From the NCBI GenBank assembly GCA_961205875.1, contig OY540809.1, forward strand, positions 27,354,267 through 27,418,266: a stretch of 64,000 bases of DNA. The letters run 5' to 3'. The notes under the pieces are model-generated. The model searched no databases and had not been told where the DNA came from. It saw nothing but the letters and a program-made list of their open reading frames with translations. Positions 46,641-59,412 of the stretch are shown here, piece after piece. Positions within the stretch are counted from its first letter, which is position 1. Every line of letters begins with the position of its first letter. Source of the stretch: Sialis fuliginosa (lineage: Eukaryota > Arthropoda > Insecta > Megaloptera > Sialidae). A program made the translations under genes and the position numbers.

Positions 46641-46940
46641 TTTTACGTCAATAATATTATATACTATACATCATATAATTATTTTTTTAAAGTTGTTTTT
46701 TTAATGAAAAATTTTGTTTCAAAATACTTTTCCGATTTGTTAAAAATGAATTATAAACATGAAAATGTTTATGCAATTTTCATGTTTTCAGTGAAAAATA
46801 GTAAAATAGTAACAGCATTTTGAAAATTCTAAACCATTATTAGTTACTTCACTGCTTAATAGATGGCTTTAATGTTTGTAGATATTGGTACCGAATCGGA
46901 TAAAATCTGGTGTTCAATTGTTGACGTTTGTATGGCATTT

Positions 46941-47723
46941 TGCTTCCTCGCAATATCGAAGATACGAGAAGCTATGTGATCGTTTCAGATTGAGACAAAA
47001 AAAAAGTTCTCCAATTTCAAAATTTTAAATTTATTTATCCGTTTCACGTCAAGACAAACACTTTTCGTTCCGTGTCTGTCTGTCCGTCCGTGTGTCCGTG
47101 TGTCCGTCTGTCCCCTGAATCCTTGTCACACGCATAACTCATGAACCACTGAACCGATATTATTGAAACTTGGTCGGATGGTTGGGTTTGGTTTGAGGAC
47201 GGTCCCATTTCAAAATCATCAAAATCGTGTGTCAGGGGGAGGGGTGACACCCCAAAATATTTATTTTTTCAAGATATCTCAAGAACAACACATGTTACAA
47301 GAAAATTTTATAGAATATTTTTTTTAGAGAATTAAATTTCCTATAATATGGGTCTACTACGTTTGTTGTCAAATATTTCCTTACAAAGATTTATCTAAAT
47401 TAATTTTAAAAATTCGTGTTTTGTTTTTCTAAATTGATATTTGATTGGATATATTAAGTGTCATTTTGACGTTTTAAATGTCACTTTGGCGTTTTAAATG
47501 TCACTTTGACGTTTTAAATGTCATTTTGACATTTGCATAAATTTAGATTTAGATTGAAATTGTCAAAAAATTAAAAATATATGAAAAAATATTCAGGTGC
47601 GTTTTAAGAAAAAATTCGAACTAAGATTTTTTAGTAAAATTTGTATAAAAATTAAATGGTTAACCAATGTCAGGCAATTTATCTGAACACTATCGGTTTT
47701 AGTGAATTTAGCACGAGGAAGCA
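46941..47723 (-). mobile_element. Family A element, copy 3, most complete
   Basis: Ends TGCTTCCTCGC (46941) and ACGAGGAAGCA (47713-47723). Contains TGTCTGTCTGTCCGTCCGTG (47074 on), CATAACTCATGAACCACTGA, and three to four tandem copies of GTCACTTTGACGTTTTAAAT (about 47459-47525). The 68-codon minus frame 47044-47250 is incidental. Confidence 0.75.
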
Positions 47724-48207
47724 CTGTGCATTTACTTGGTAGATGTTTTTCTACAGCAATAACAGTATACACTGAGAAAAAAAATAGTAAATTTACAATA
47801 TTTTTACTATACAAATGTGAAGGAAAATTCCAAAAGTCAGTGTTGGAAAAATAAATTACCTCACAGTTTAGTATATCACCAATACAATTTGTATTTTTAT
47901 AATACATCTTGTAAGTTTACCACACAAGCTTGGAAATTTCCTATACTTTTACGCTACAAAATTTTCTCTATATATGTTCGAAGATTAGTTGTGCGTCCCG
48001 AGATAATTGCATAATTATGCATTTTTGATACATTTCAAGTGTATCGATACAGTGTTTTTGAAATATCTCCGGTTCTATAGGTCGTAAGAAATTTGAACAT
48101 ATGCAAAAATCTGTTAAATAAATTAAAATATCGTAAATGATGTATAAACTAATGCTCGATCAAGGCCACGTGCGCGTAATATATGTTTATACCACATTTT
48201 AATAATC
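47724..48207. other. AT-rich spacer
   Basis: No gene recognised; the 104-codon minus frame 47593-47907 overlaps family A and is not credible. Confidence 0.4.
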
Positions 48208-48210
48208 TTA

Positions 48211-48539
48211 TGTCCGGTATTATAAAGGACCTAACAAAATTTGCTAGCTAGCAATTACTTTCAAATGGGGTATTAATTCTGTACTAGTATCTATGGATTA
48301 GTTATGGAATTTAGAGCAGTGACACTTCAACTAATTGTAACACAGTTGACATCTTTGACCGTACAAAATAATTTTCATAACATCACTGTTTTAATACCGT
48401 TTGTATTTACCTACAACGCGTGCGCGAAACTTGTCAAAGTTATCAACAAACTCCAAAAGAACTGTCATATAAGTTTGATATCTCAGTTGAAAGTGCTTGC
48501 TAGCTAACAAATTTGTTAAGTCCTTTATGATACCGGACA
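48211..48539 (+). mobile_element. TTA-flanked MITE, copy 1
   Basis: Ends TGTCCGGTATTATAAAGGAC and GTCCTTTATGATACCGGACA, flanked by TTA at 48208-48210 and 48540-48542. TIRs run about 43 bp to GCTAGCTAGCAA. A 3-bp TWA duplication points to PIF/Harbinger (or a similar superfamily). It contains a 67-codon open frame (48304-48507) whose counterpart exists in copy 2. Confidence 0.75.
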
Positions 48540-48856
48540 TTATTATAGATATTTTGTAGGTATTTCTAATATTACATATTTTTGATGTTATTGTAAATGA
48601 CTTTTATTATTATGTGAGTGTGATTCTACAGAAATTGCGTTTTTTTAAGGGTTTTATTCGCAGTAATGGCCAAATATAACATTTTTTAATAAAAAAAAAC
48701 GATATTTCAATTTACATAAAAATATTGGTATATGAAAAGTGAGTAGGTTAATTTACTAGATCGATGTTAAAAACGAATGAATTGGACGTTTCAGTGCCAT
48801 CGATACAGCAAGGACGTTTCATTACGCTATATTAGCACTAGTAAATTAAATACTTA

Positions 48857-49147
48857 TGTTCGATATTATAAACTAGCTAGCCAATTTTGCTAGCTTTTAA
48901 ACACTTTTAAACAGGGTATCAAATTTATATGACAGTTCTCTTGGAGTTTCATGAAATGTTTAAGAACTTTCGCGCACACGTGGTAAGAAAACACGAACGG
49001 TATTAAAACAGTGCTGATGTTAATAAAATTATCATGTACGGTCAGAGTCGCCAATTGTGTTATAACAAATTGAAGTATCACTGCTCTAAATTCCAAATTT
49101 ATAGATAATATTACAAAACTTAGTTAGCTAGGCTGTAATACCGGACA
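48857..49147 (-). mobile_element. TTA-flanked MITE, copy 2, inverted
   Basis: Same family in opposite orientation, ends TGTTCGATATTATAAA and TAATACCGGACA, flanked by TTA at 48854-48856 and 49148-49150. Shorter TIR match than copy 1. Minus frame 48890-49096 parallels the copy 1 frame (both begin with EFRAV). Confidence 0.75.
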
Positions 49148-49150
49148 TTA

Positions 49151-49674
49151 TATTGTTAAATATTTAAAACTCCAACTGAATAAAACAGAAAAAAAGAAGT
49201 ATATATATGTATGTATAAATCATATTGTTACTCACTAAACGTTAACTATCTAATGAATATCTGATGAACGTTATATGAGTTGTAAGTAATATTTATTGAA
49301 AAATACAAATTGATTCGTTTTCAAGCAGTAGACATGGCATATTCGTATTCAGATACAAATAATATATGAATTTGTTAATTGAAAATGGAATGGTTATTGT
49401 GTAATTCTGAACATAATTTCCTAAATAAAAAGTATCCTGAAATATATAACATATTTTTTGCCTTTAAAAAAATGTAATTTAAAAAGAAACAACGAATTTG
49501 CAGATAAAAAAGGATAATTTTTCATCAAATAAATCATTTATCACTTCATTTATTTAACAATTTTCAGAAATAAACTTTAAACTACATTGTAAGTATTGTA
49601 TTATAATATTATAAGTATCTTGACAGATTATTTTCATACTCTAACAAAATACAAACAATTTATAATAATTTTTT
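49151..49674. other. AT-rich spacer
   Basis: No gene or repeat recognised. Confidence 0.45.
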
Positions 49675-50314
49675 ACTTCTTATACCCATGTATATGAAAA
49701 ATACAATTATAGTATAAGTAAGTATTGTAAAGACGATTTTTTTCGATATCCAGATTTTGATGGAATTATCCATTTTGACCTTCTCTGAATCCATTTTGAC
49801 TATTTTCGCCATGATGTCTGTCGGTCGGTCTGTAGACGCTGTAATACGACAATTCTTAAAAGGGTGAAATTTTATATTTAAAATTAATTTTTGTCTGATT
49901 GTGAGTAGAAAACCTATGTTTACTAAGGTCGATTTTTTGAATTTTTCGAATTATACTTTGAAACAGTGCAAATTAGAGAAAAATGGTCAAGTTAAAAATT
50001 GTATGTAATATTATATTATTATCTATAATTTATATTCTAAAATAAATTATAGATAATATCATACTCGATAGTTTTTATCTAAAATATTTTTTTCTTATTT
50101 CAAAAATAATTCGAAAATTCAAAAATTGATAAGAGTAAACATCCGTTTCCGGTTAAGTAATTACTTAAAAAAAATATATTTTATGTATGTATGTTATAGA
50201 GAATATATCTTATATTTATGTCCTGTTTATTTTTAGTTTATTATAATTTTTTTTAATAAAATTAAAATTACGTGCACTGTTCACTTTCACTATCAGTATT
50301 ACGTATAAGAAAAT
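49675..50314 (+). mobile_element. Family H element, copy 1
   Basis: ACTTCTTATACCCATGTATA at the left, ACGTATAAGAAAATCCCGTG at the right. Shares CCAGATTTTGATGGAATTAT, CATGATGTCTGTCGG, AACATCCGTTTCCGGTT and ATTACGTATAAGAAA with copies 2 and 3. A perfect 16-bp-stem hairpin TATTATCTATAATTTA...TAAATTATAGATAATA lies at 50017-50058. No open frame. Confidence 0.6.
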
Positions 50315-52353
50315 CCCGTGGCTCCCATAGCAGGTATTTTTTTAATTTAATCTGTCATGGCAAGTGTATTCATTGAAGAAACCTTAATAAAACATTTGAA
50401 AACGGTTTGATGATGTTTAGACTAATAACCCTACTAATATTATTCCTACAAAATAGATTGCAGTCGTTATAATTCCACACATGTATTTTCTATATCTGAA
50501 TAATATTTGTTTTACCGTTTGGAACTATTATTTTAATTTCTATACTATACGTGATATTGTTTTCTAATAATTTGAATTCTGTGTACATTTGTGATAATTT
50601 TCTGTTTGTTATTATATTAAAGATTATTGAAACGAAATTAAATATAAAACTTTAATTAGTATTATAATATAACTTTAAAACGTATTTTTACCCCATCATT
50701 TTAGATTAATCTCATCCCCTCAAAGAAAAAGATTCAAAACTATTTTTGAAAATTAGATAAAAAAGTTTGATTTTTATAATTTTGAGTTCAATATTAATAT
50801 TGCACACCGTGTCTCGTCTAACTTTTAAATAAATCTCCAATAAAATGTATGAAACAAACAAAATATTAAGATAAAAGAAATAATTAAATGTTAAAGTACG
50901 ATTAGCATTAATTTAATATATAACTTTTTCACTTTCTTTTAATAAATTGCCTATAAAATATTTATACAAAGAATCAATAACATTATCAAATAATTCGTCT
51001 CAAACAAAACGTATGATAAATTTACCTGTTGGGGTCTGTTCAAACAAAACTAACACAAAATTGGTCTAATTTATAAAGTAACAAGGCGCAAGGGTCAGCC
51101 AGAGATCTTTTGACATAGGTTTCAATTTGTTAAACGTAAAATTACTACCCACGAAGAGTTTTGTTTGAAGGAGGAGGAGGTTAAAGAAAGAAAGAGAAAG
51201 AGAAGGAGAGAAAGTATGGTTATGTGGTTATAGCCAGTGGCGGGTTTTATATATTTAGTATTATAAGGAAAAATTTATATTTGTACGTGTTTCTAATTAT
51301 ATGAAAAAATAACCTTTCTAGCTAATAATAAAGGATATGATATAAATGTAACATAAATTATAAAAAAATGTTTTTTACAACGTTTTAAATATATATATTT
51401 TTAAATTGAAAGGAATATGTTTTTCGGTTAATTGATGAGAAAGAAAAAAATAATGGAACATAAATTAGATATAGAAAAAAAAACGTTCTACATATTTTCT
51501 TAAAAACTTTTTTAAATCGCATCATTGTAATTATTGTAGATTGGTTTGTAAGTTAGTATAACGATAGTAATGACAGTTTTTTACATATGATTTTATACAG
51601 AAAATTTAAAAAATAATATTTATTTTGAATTTATATATCATTAAAATAAATTATATTTTGAATGTTAGTCAAACAATAAAAAAATATTTTAGAAATCGTA
51701 GAAAAATATCATTTATATTATCCAGAGGTATTATTCCTAACGAAAGTTTAGATTTTATAGATGTTATTTGGGTGAAGAAGGCTGCTAACAGATATTTACC
51801 TATATGTCTAAAGTTTTGACATAGATTGCCCATCAATAACAAAAATATGTGGTTTATATAAAAAAATATTGACGTTTAGTAATACTTAAAAAAACAAAAA
51901 AATAGCTAGGTACCTACCTACCTCAAATATCTAGTGGATCATAAATAAAGATTTTAAAACTTCTTATATAATAGTTTTTTTTTATAGTAATTTTAGCTGC
52001 GAATAAAAATTAAAATTTTCTACAGCCTAGACCTGCCTAGATAAAATAATAAATGGTGCTAAGTGATTTGCTTTTTTGTTGAAAGTATTAAGTTTAAAAG
52101 AATTTTGTTTGATTTAATACTTTATGCAGGTATAAATTATAAAATTATAAATACAATATTAATATTTATCCTTTAATTTTCTTTGTGTACGTTCTAGCTT
52201 GAAAAAGCACACAAAGAAAACATTGAAAATTTAACATTTTGTCTGTAGTAAAGTAAGTCCATAGTATCTACCCTGCAATATTATTTAAAAAAATGTTATA
52301 TCTTAAAATATGACAAATAGTACGTCTGCTTCGTGGCAAATAAAGCCAAAACG
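50315..52353. other. AT-rich spacer with purine-rich run
   Basis: 51165-51213 is a GA-rich run (GAAAGAAAGAGAAAGAGAAG). CAGTGGCGGGTTTTA at 51235 resembles a hAT terminus without a partner. No gene recognised. Confidence 0.45.
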
Positions 52354-54137
52354 CTGCACTTTTTGATTGGGGTATGCCACTTTCTGTGGTCATATATAAT
52401 GTCAAATGAAAGATTTTCAGATAGGGAGCCACTTTAAAATCCGTGTAGAACACTGTTATATCGGCTATTAAAGATGGCCCCCACGGTTTTTATTAAAATG
52501 GCTGTATCTCAGCTCCTAATCATCCGATTTCAATTTTATTTTGTTTATTTTAAAGTTCTTATTAAAAAAAATCTTTTTTATCATTATTCATTTTTCTCTA
52601 AATTTTAAGGGTTCCCCACAATTTTCCGAAATCTGAAGATTTCACTTTTCTTACAAACTTAATTGTTATATAACTTGTTTATTGTGCCCAATAATTTTTT
52701 TTTACTTCATATAAAAAATAAAGATATTTTTTTCTGCGTTCCATTGATAACTAGATAATACTGTTTTAATTAACAATTTCTTTGGAAATAGCGTGTTAAA
52801 CTAAGAAAAATAGATTATTTTTGGATCATTCCAAGTCAAGTTTACCTGTATTGGTTTCTCGGATTCGAGATTTTGATGGAAATGTCCATTTATACCTTCC
52901 CTGAATCAATTCTGACTATTTTTATCATCATGTCTGTCTGTCTGTCTGTGTGTGTATCTGTTTGTCTGTAAACGCTGGAACTCAAAAATGGCAGTACATA
53001 GAGGGGTAAAATTTTATATTAAGGATTAATTTGTTTTAAGAAAAAAAACCAGATGTTTTTAAAACCGGAAACGGATATTTACTCTTGTAATTTTTGTAAT
53101 TATTCGAAATATTTCTGAAACGGTACGTGTTGGAAGAAAATGTTTAAATAATAATTTACTTATAATATTATTATTTATAATTTATGTTATGTTCAATTCC
53201 TCTCAAAAAAAGTTTTTGACGTTATAATCGTTTTTTTCAATTATATTCGAAATGGTTTAAAGCAGAAATAAATTATTGAAATAAAAGTTGTAGAGTACGT
53301 TATTTTCTATAGTTTATGTTCAATTAATTTTTTTGTATCTCTTACCAATTAAAAAAAAATCTTTTTTATTTAATTTTTTTTTTTCCATTTTTTTTAACAA
53401 GTTCATGACAGAATAAAATGTTTATAACAAAAAATGTAGAGAACGTTATTTTCTATAGTTTATGTTCTATAAATTTTTTTATATCTGTCATCAGTAAGCC
53501 AAAATTATTTGTTTTATATTAGTAGATACACGTACATTTTTTTATTGTATAAGAAAGTTCAGTGACATCCATGACAGATTTTTCAATTTTTTAGCTATAC
53601 CATATGAGAAAATTGATCCCAACATAAAATTTCATATGATAAAAGGTAAACTTGACATGGAATGATCCAAAAATAGTATATTTTTCTTAGTTTAACACAC
53701 TTTTTCCAAAGACGTTTTTAATTAAAACAGTATTATCTTGTTATCAATGGAACGCAGAAAAAAATGTTTTTCTTTTTTGTATGATGTAAAAAAATGATAT
53801 TGGGCACAATAAAAAAGTTATATAAAAATTAAGTTCGTAAAAAAAGTAACATTTTCAGATTTTCGAAAATTGTGGGGAACCCTTAAGATTTAGAGAAAAA
53901 TGAATAATGACAAAAAATAATCTACTCAATAAGAACTTTAAAACAAATAAAAGAAAATTGAAATCAGAGGACTAGGAGCTGAGATACAGCCAATTTAATA
54001 AAAACGGTGGGGGCCATCTTTAATAACCGATATAATGGTGTTATACACGGATTTTAAAGTGGCTCCCTATCTGAGAATTATTCTTTTGACCTTATCTATG
54101 AGCACAGAAAGTGTCATACCCCAATCAAAAAGTGCAG
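52354..54137. mobile_element. 1.78-kb foldback element with ~490-bp arms
   Basis: Arms 52354-52847 and 53644-54137 mirror TGCACTTTTTGATTGGGGTA, AGTGGCTCCCTATCTGA, AAAGATGGCCCCCACC/GGTT, AGGGTTCCCCACAATTTTC and TTGGATCATTCCA. The 800-bp loop is a family H copy. Frames at 52268-52453 (-) and 54111-54317 (+) start in the two arms and mirror each other. The terminal duplication is not clear. Confidence 0.82.
52848..53643 (+). mobile_element. Family H element, copy 2, in the foldback loop
   Basis: GAGATTTTGATGGAAATGTC, TCATGTCTGTCTGTCTGTCT, ACGCTGGAACTC and the right end TTGTATAAGAAAGTTCAGTG (about 53544) match copies at 49675-50314 and 56614-57533. Either inserted at the palindrome centre or forms its original core. 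Confidence 0.6.
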
Positions 54138-55152
54138 GTTTTTTTTTATGTACCAGACGTACTAAAACAACAATTGTACAGTGAAAAGTTTAATTTCATT
54201 TTAAAGACAAAAGATAGTATTATTTATTGCCGTCGACAAAAACATAAGACATTTTTTTATCTTGTTGGTAATAAATATGACCAAATCGTGGTGAATAAAT
54301 TTGAGTACCGAATTTGAAACATATCAAAAACCCCAAAATCAACTATATTGGTCTCTAGGACAGTATAAACTTTTTTTTTGTTGATTAGTGTAATTATTTA
54401 CTTATTAAACTCTCTAATATCGAATTTAAACTAAACATTCAATTCAGCAACAAAGTATTTTAATAACACATCGTATTTAAAAATATATAGTTTGTTACTA
54501 CTTTGTTGAAAAAAATACGATGTTGCTGTTTTGTCATTCTGGTCTAAACACGGCATAAGAAATACCGACCCTGTAAACCTGCGGCTACCTTTAGAAGTAT
54601 AGTACCAGGAGTAGCTCAAGAGCAATTAAACGCGAAGGTATGGTCGAGTGTAGACGCCAAAGCCTGGCGTTTACAGAATTAAAAGCGTTTTAACCTATGG
54701 CATTCATTTAATTACTTTGTATGCAATTTTCAGCCAGGCGTATGAACATTTTGTACTTTTTGTTATTTTTTTCCCATGCAATTGTTATTCGACGTGTTTT
54801 CGTGCAATTAGAGAAAGCATTGAATGTTTTTAATTTTTTAAGAATTGTTTTTGTTTGTTAGTAATGTGTAATTTTGTCTAACAAGAGAACAACCTTTTTC
54901 GCGTTTAATCTTAACTTCTATTTAACATTTTTTGAAACTTCAGTGCTACTTTTTTATTGCTTTGTTTATTACTCTCTATATTTCTAAAGTACAAAATCAC
55001 AAAATAATATCATATAAATTTTACCGACATACCTCTTTTCTGACAAAAATAATTAATTTTACGAGTTGAAGAGGCTTACAGCACATTCGTAATTTGTCTT
55101 TTGGATGAAATAGATATAAGTTAACCCAATCGTGCCCACCGTGACATACATA
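54138..55152. other. AT-rich spacer
   Basis: No gene or repeat recognised. 54540-54690 is mildly GC-richer. Confidence 0.45.
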
Positions 55153-55485
55153 CAGTGTATTCCAAGTTGATTAAGACATAGGAAATTTAACATGGGGGCA
55201 ATTAGAAGTGTTGTAGTAACCTTTGGTCAAATTTAACGATGTGTCATTGGTGCATTTTGAAATGCCGCCACAAAATTTAATAAAATTGTAATTTTATGTA
55301 TTTTATTCTTTATTTAAGTTGAAAACAAAATACTGTTGATTAATTTAAAATTTATCAGTTAGTTTCGAGGCGGCATTTCAAAACGCACCAATCACACATC
55401 GTTAAATTTGACCAAAGGTTACTACAACATTTCTAATTGTCACCGTGTTAAATTTTCTATGTCTTAATCAACTTGGAATACACTG
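55153..55485. mobile_element. CAGTGTATTCC-family MITE, complete copy
   Basis: 333 bp between TA at 55151-55152 and 55486-55487. Same ends and arms as 6331-6720, with a shorter centre and an extra CACCGTGTTAAATTT near the right end. Confidence 0.85.
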
Positions 55486-55602
55486 TATATGTTACAGTGC
55501 ACTTTTGTTAAGATTTTGCGTCACCACTGGATTATTTGAATTCAAATGAGAGCACTAATAGTTGTGCATTTATTAAACTTTTATTGATATGTTATACATA
55601 TA

Positions 55603-56108
55603 CAGTTGGACTCTTATAAGTTCGAACCATTTATGTTCGAGTTCCCCTACATCGGAGGAGAAATTGTTTCCCTCACTTCTTACCGTTTTTCATTGCGTTG
55701 GCTTTACATGTCCAGTACGCTGTGCAATACTGAGCATGCGCAAACGGTGATAAAATAATTATTAAAATGGTTTCACAATTATATAAATGGAAATATATGT
55801 ACAATGTTATTAAACAGACGAAAAAAACAATATGTAATCAAATACTTGCATTACTATTCGAATAAAACTCAAATATAGTCACTACATATCTTCTTTTGAA
55901 GACGCCATACATTATAAATGACGAACTGTCATATAAGTTTTCAATTCTACCACCAGAAGACCAGAGTCATTTACGTGGGTTATGTTAGAGAGTAAAGCTA
56001 TTCCCGTCTCATTTCATTAGATTGATATTGTGGTAGAAGGGGTACACTATGTCTTCTAATTCCTAGAATTTACGGTCCCGTAGCTTAGAACTTATAGGAG
56101 TTCTACTG
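55603..56108. mobile_element. pogo/Tigger-like MITE, 506 bp
   Basis: Ends CAGTTGGACTCTTATAAGTT and the inverse of CAGTAGAACTCCTATAAGTT, between TA at 55601-55602 and 56109-56110. CAGT-GAAC-C at the terminus is the pogo/Tigger style within Tc1/mariner. Internally TTCCCCTACATCGGAGG and TTACGGTCCCGTAGC. No transposase. Confidence 0.7.
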
Positions 56109-56613
56109 TATATCATATTACAATTTAGTCCAGCCAATGAAGCAGAGAAAATGGTCAAAACGGGAAATTTTCCGGAACAACAATTTTATGGTTGATTCTT
56201 ATAGATTTTGAGCCGCTGTACACGAAAAAAATAACCCGACCGCGTGAGTAGTGGGGCTTCATTTCTAAATATGGGGTAAAAAGGTGAACATCGAGTTTTT
56301 TCCACGTTTTTTCGATTTATTTCAAAAACTAAATCAATGATGGGGTTATATTATGGTTGATATTTGTAGCTGATACTCAAATGAATCAATTGAGACTATT
56401 TAACCAAAAAACACCCCTTTAATAGTGTGAAAAAGCCGTAAAATTGTTAATTTTCGATCCTAATCAGTAAAAATTGATCGACCATATTATAGCTAAATAT
56501 GAATAGATTTACCAATGATATTAGCCAATATTTAAGAGCGAGTTAAAAAATATTTTTTTAAAATTTTGTTGCACTAAAAACCAAATAAAAATATCTGCAT
56601 TGGGAACCACGGG
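56109..56613. other. Unassigned sequence
   Basis: AT-rich, with GACCGCGTGAGTAGTGGGGC as a GC-richer core. No paralogue in the window, no gene recognised. Confidence 0.4.
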
Positions 56614-57533
56614 ACTTTCTTATACGTAATCCTAACAGTGAATAGTGTACGTGAATCTTATTTTATTAAGACATTTTTGACAATCTAATAAAATAGAATA
56701 AAATGAACGGGACATAAACTATAGATAATAATAATATTATTCTTTATATTATATATCAAATGAATTTTTTTGAACGTAATAACTGAAAACAGATGTTTAC
56801 TCTTGTAAATTTTAGAAATTTCGAATTATTTTTGAAATAAGAAAAAAATGTTTTAGATACAAAATGTCGAGTATGTTATTATCTATAATTTATTCCTCAT
56901 ACTTTTTTCCCAACATTTATGATTTAGCCAGAAATAATTTTTTTATGTAATTATTTAGACTCACACACACTGTTTACTCTCAGTATTACGTATAAGAAAG
57001 TCCCATGGTACCTATGGCAAACACACACACTATTCAATCTCTGTAATACGTATAAGAAAGTCCCATGACACTCATGGCAGATATTTCTCTTTTGTTATGA
57101 ATCATTAGAATTATAATAAAATTTTTTTTCAAAAATTCGTTTCTACGAAAAAATGAATCGAACATAAATTATAAATATTGATATTACCTACAATTTTTAA
57201 TTTGGTCATTTTTCTCTATTTCGCACTGTTTCTGAGTAATTCGAAAAATTAAAAAATCGACGTAGGTAAACATCCGTATCCGGTTGAAAGATCGATTTCA
57301 AAAATAGGACGTTTTCTCCCCAGACAAAAATAAATCTTAAATATAAAATTTCATCCTTCTACGATTTGTCGTATTGGAGTTACAGCGCTTACAGACAGAC
57401 ACACAGACATCATGGCGAAAATAGTCAATGGATTCAGGGAAGGCCAAAATGGATAATTCCATCAAAATCCGGATTTCGAAAAAAATCGGCTTCACTATAC
57501 TTACTATATTTCATATACACGGTATAAGAAAGT
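56614..57533 (-). mobile_element. Family H element, copy 3, with duplicated end
   Basis: Inverted ends ACTTTCTTATAC (56614-56625) and GTATAAGAAAGT (57522-57533). Inside, ATTACGTATAAGAAAGTCCC and AATACGTATAAGAAAGTCCC stand about 60 bp apart (56988 and 57048), so the family's terminal segment is duplicated in tandem. Minus orientation relative to copy 1 (ACAGACAGACACACAGACAT, CATCCGTATCCGGTT). Confidence 0.6.
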
Positions 57534-58349
57534 AAAAATCAGGAATCAATATTTTTTTACCAAATAAAAATTCTCGGTCTTATATGAGACCAATACGAGA
57601 TTTACCTGACTCTCATCTCATCTCGTGTGCAGCCCTAAAAAATATATATATGTAATTAAATATAAAAATTACTCAACTACCTTTTTACCAATATTCTTGT
57701 TATTTTTGTATTTCATAACAGGAATGAAAATAAAAAATATTTTTCTTTGCTCTTTATAATTTATTTATTTTTTAAATTTAAATTATGCCATTATTTTGAA
57801 TTTTCTATACATAAAACAACCATATTATAAACATGTTATTTTTCATTACACATTTCATTTAAAAATTGCTGCTTTAAAATATTTAACGACGAATATTAAA
57901 TTTTTGATCTCACAATTTAATATTAAATTTGATATAAATATTTATGACAATATAATCGATATAACGCTTTATATTTATATCGAACTGCATTGTACTGGAA
58001 AAATTTTAAATTAAAAATGTGTTTAATATGCGTTTTTTGAATTTATTAAAATTAAATAATATTTGTTGAATGATAGAGTAATAATATTTGTTTTTTAAAA
58101 TAAATTATTTATTGCAACATAATAATATGCATTTATATAGTACATGTGTAATGAATGCCATTTCGCCATTTTTGTTTAAAAAGTGAAACTTTTTAAAACG
58201 AATACACTTTATTGCAATTCAGTTCTAATGGAGAAATTAAAGTATATAATATGTAAAACTTAATGGATGTTATATTATTATTTATAAATATTTAACAATG
58301 TTAATCATAACCTCAAATTTGCGTCTAGTGGAATTTCAACATTAAAAAG
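57534..58349. other. AT-rich spacer
   Basis: No gene recognised; the 72-codon frame at 57796 is low-complexity. Confidence 0.45.
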
Positions 58350-58907
58350 CCGTAACTTTTAACCTATTCTGCTTTTATCCACTGAAAAATATCCGTACAA
58401 TATTCACAATCACTCTAAGTTCTTATAATTTCGAAAAGACAGTTATCAAAAATTATCTACTTCAAATAAATACCTACAGTAAATTGTTTTATTTATTTAT
58501 TTATTGAAATTATTCTTCAATCACTTTATAATAATAATTAATAAATATCATAAGAATTAATTTTTCGTTATTTGTTCAACAAAGATCAATAAACGTTAAT
58601 AACTATTTAATATTTTGTAATTCGATATTCATCAGACAAAGATTATTGTATTACTAACTTTTATTTTGATCTCAATAAAATACATTGAAATAAAACTGAA
58701 TTTTTATTCTGCATTACTGTTTTACCTCTGACAAAAAACTATTTAAATAATTAAAACAGTGGAAAAAAGCAGTACTTCTGTTTTACAGAGTAAAAAGGCC
58801 GGACACCACATCTTACAGCATTTAAATTTCCAGAAATAACAGACAATAAGTCATTCAATTTAGGTATTTTGATGAATTGTATTCTAAAATTACACTCAAA
58901 ATTATTT
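58350..58907 (-). repeat. Family E repeat, copy 2 (uninterrupted)
   Basis: Contiguous counterpart of 14122-15990 without the two Helitron-like insertions, which fixes their boundaries: the reverse complement joins TATTTATTTGAA to GTAGATAATTTTT, and GTGATTGTGAATA to TTGTACGGATA. Confidence 0.75.
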
Positions 58908-59410
58908 TATGTGGTATTTCTATATAAATAGTAGATAGTATAGATAGTATAGTATATTATATTATAAAAATATTATTTTTTTACAAATCTTGTAATTTTT
59001 ACAGTTTCGTAAGATCGATTGTTTTAAATTGTTTGTATATCATACGTCTTCTTGATCGAATCTAATTACATTTTTAATGTTAAATTATAAATGTGAAAAA
59101 TCACAAACAGCATCTAGACATATTCACAATAGAGAAGATGTTGTACATTTTTACAGATAAAAGAATACCTACTACTCGAAATTAAAGCACCAATACATTA
59201 ATATTTATAGTACATGTATCATAAACAATACTGCATTATCTTAATACTATTAGCTAAGTTCAGATAGTATTCATCAGTCTATTCAGTTATTCTCAGAGAC
59301 AGGAAATGTTATTGAGGGAAATATATGTAGGGCTACAGTATTATTAAAAAATTCAGAATAAGTTTTATTTTTACAAGATAACAATTGAAAATTTTCGTAT
59401 ATCTTTGGTA
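58908..59410. other. AT-rich spacer
   Basis: ATAGTAGATAGTATAGATAG-type simple sequence at about 58928-58950. No gene recognised. Confidence 0.45.
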
Positions 59411-59412
59411 TA

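Noticed and set aside
47044-47250. 68-codon frame ending in HTDGQTDTERK as a protein
   Set aside because: The peptide is translation of the (GTCT)n module of family A; other copies do not keep the frame.
51235-51249. hAT element starting CAGTGGCGGGTTTTA
   Set aside because: Matches the 24728 terminus well, but no right end or duplication was found; at most a solo relic.
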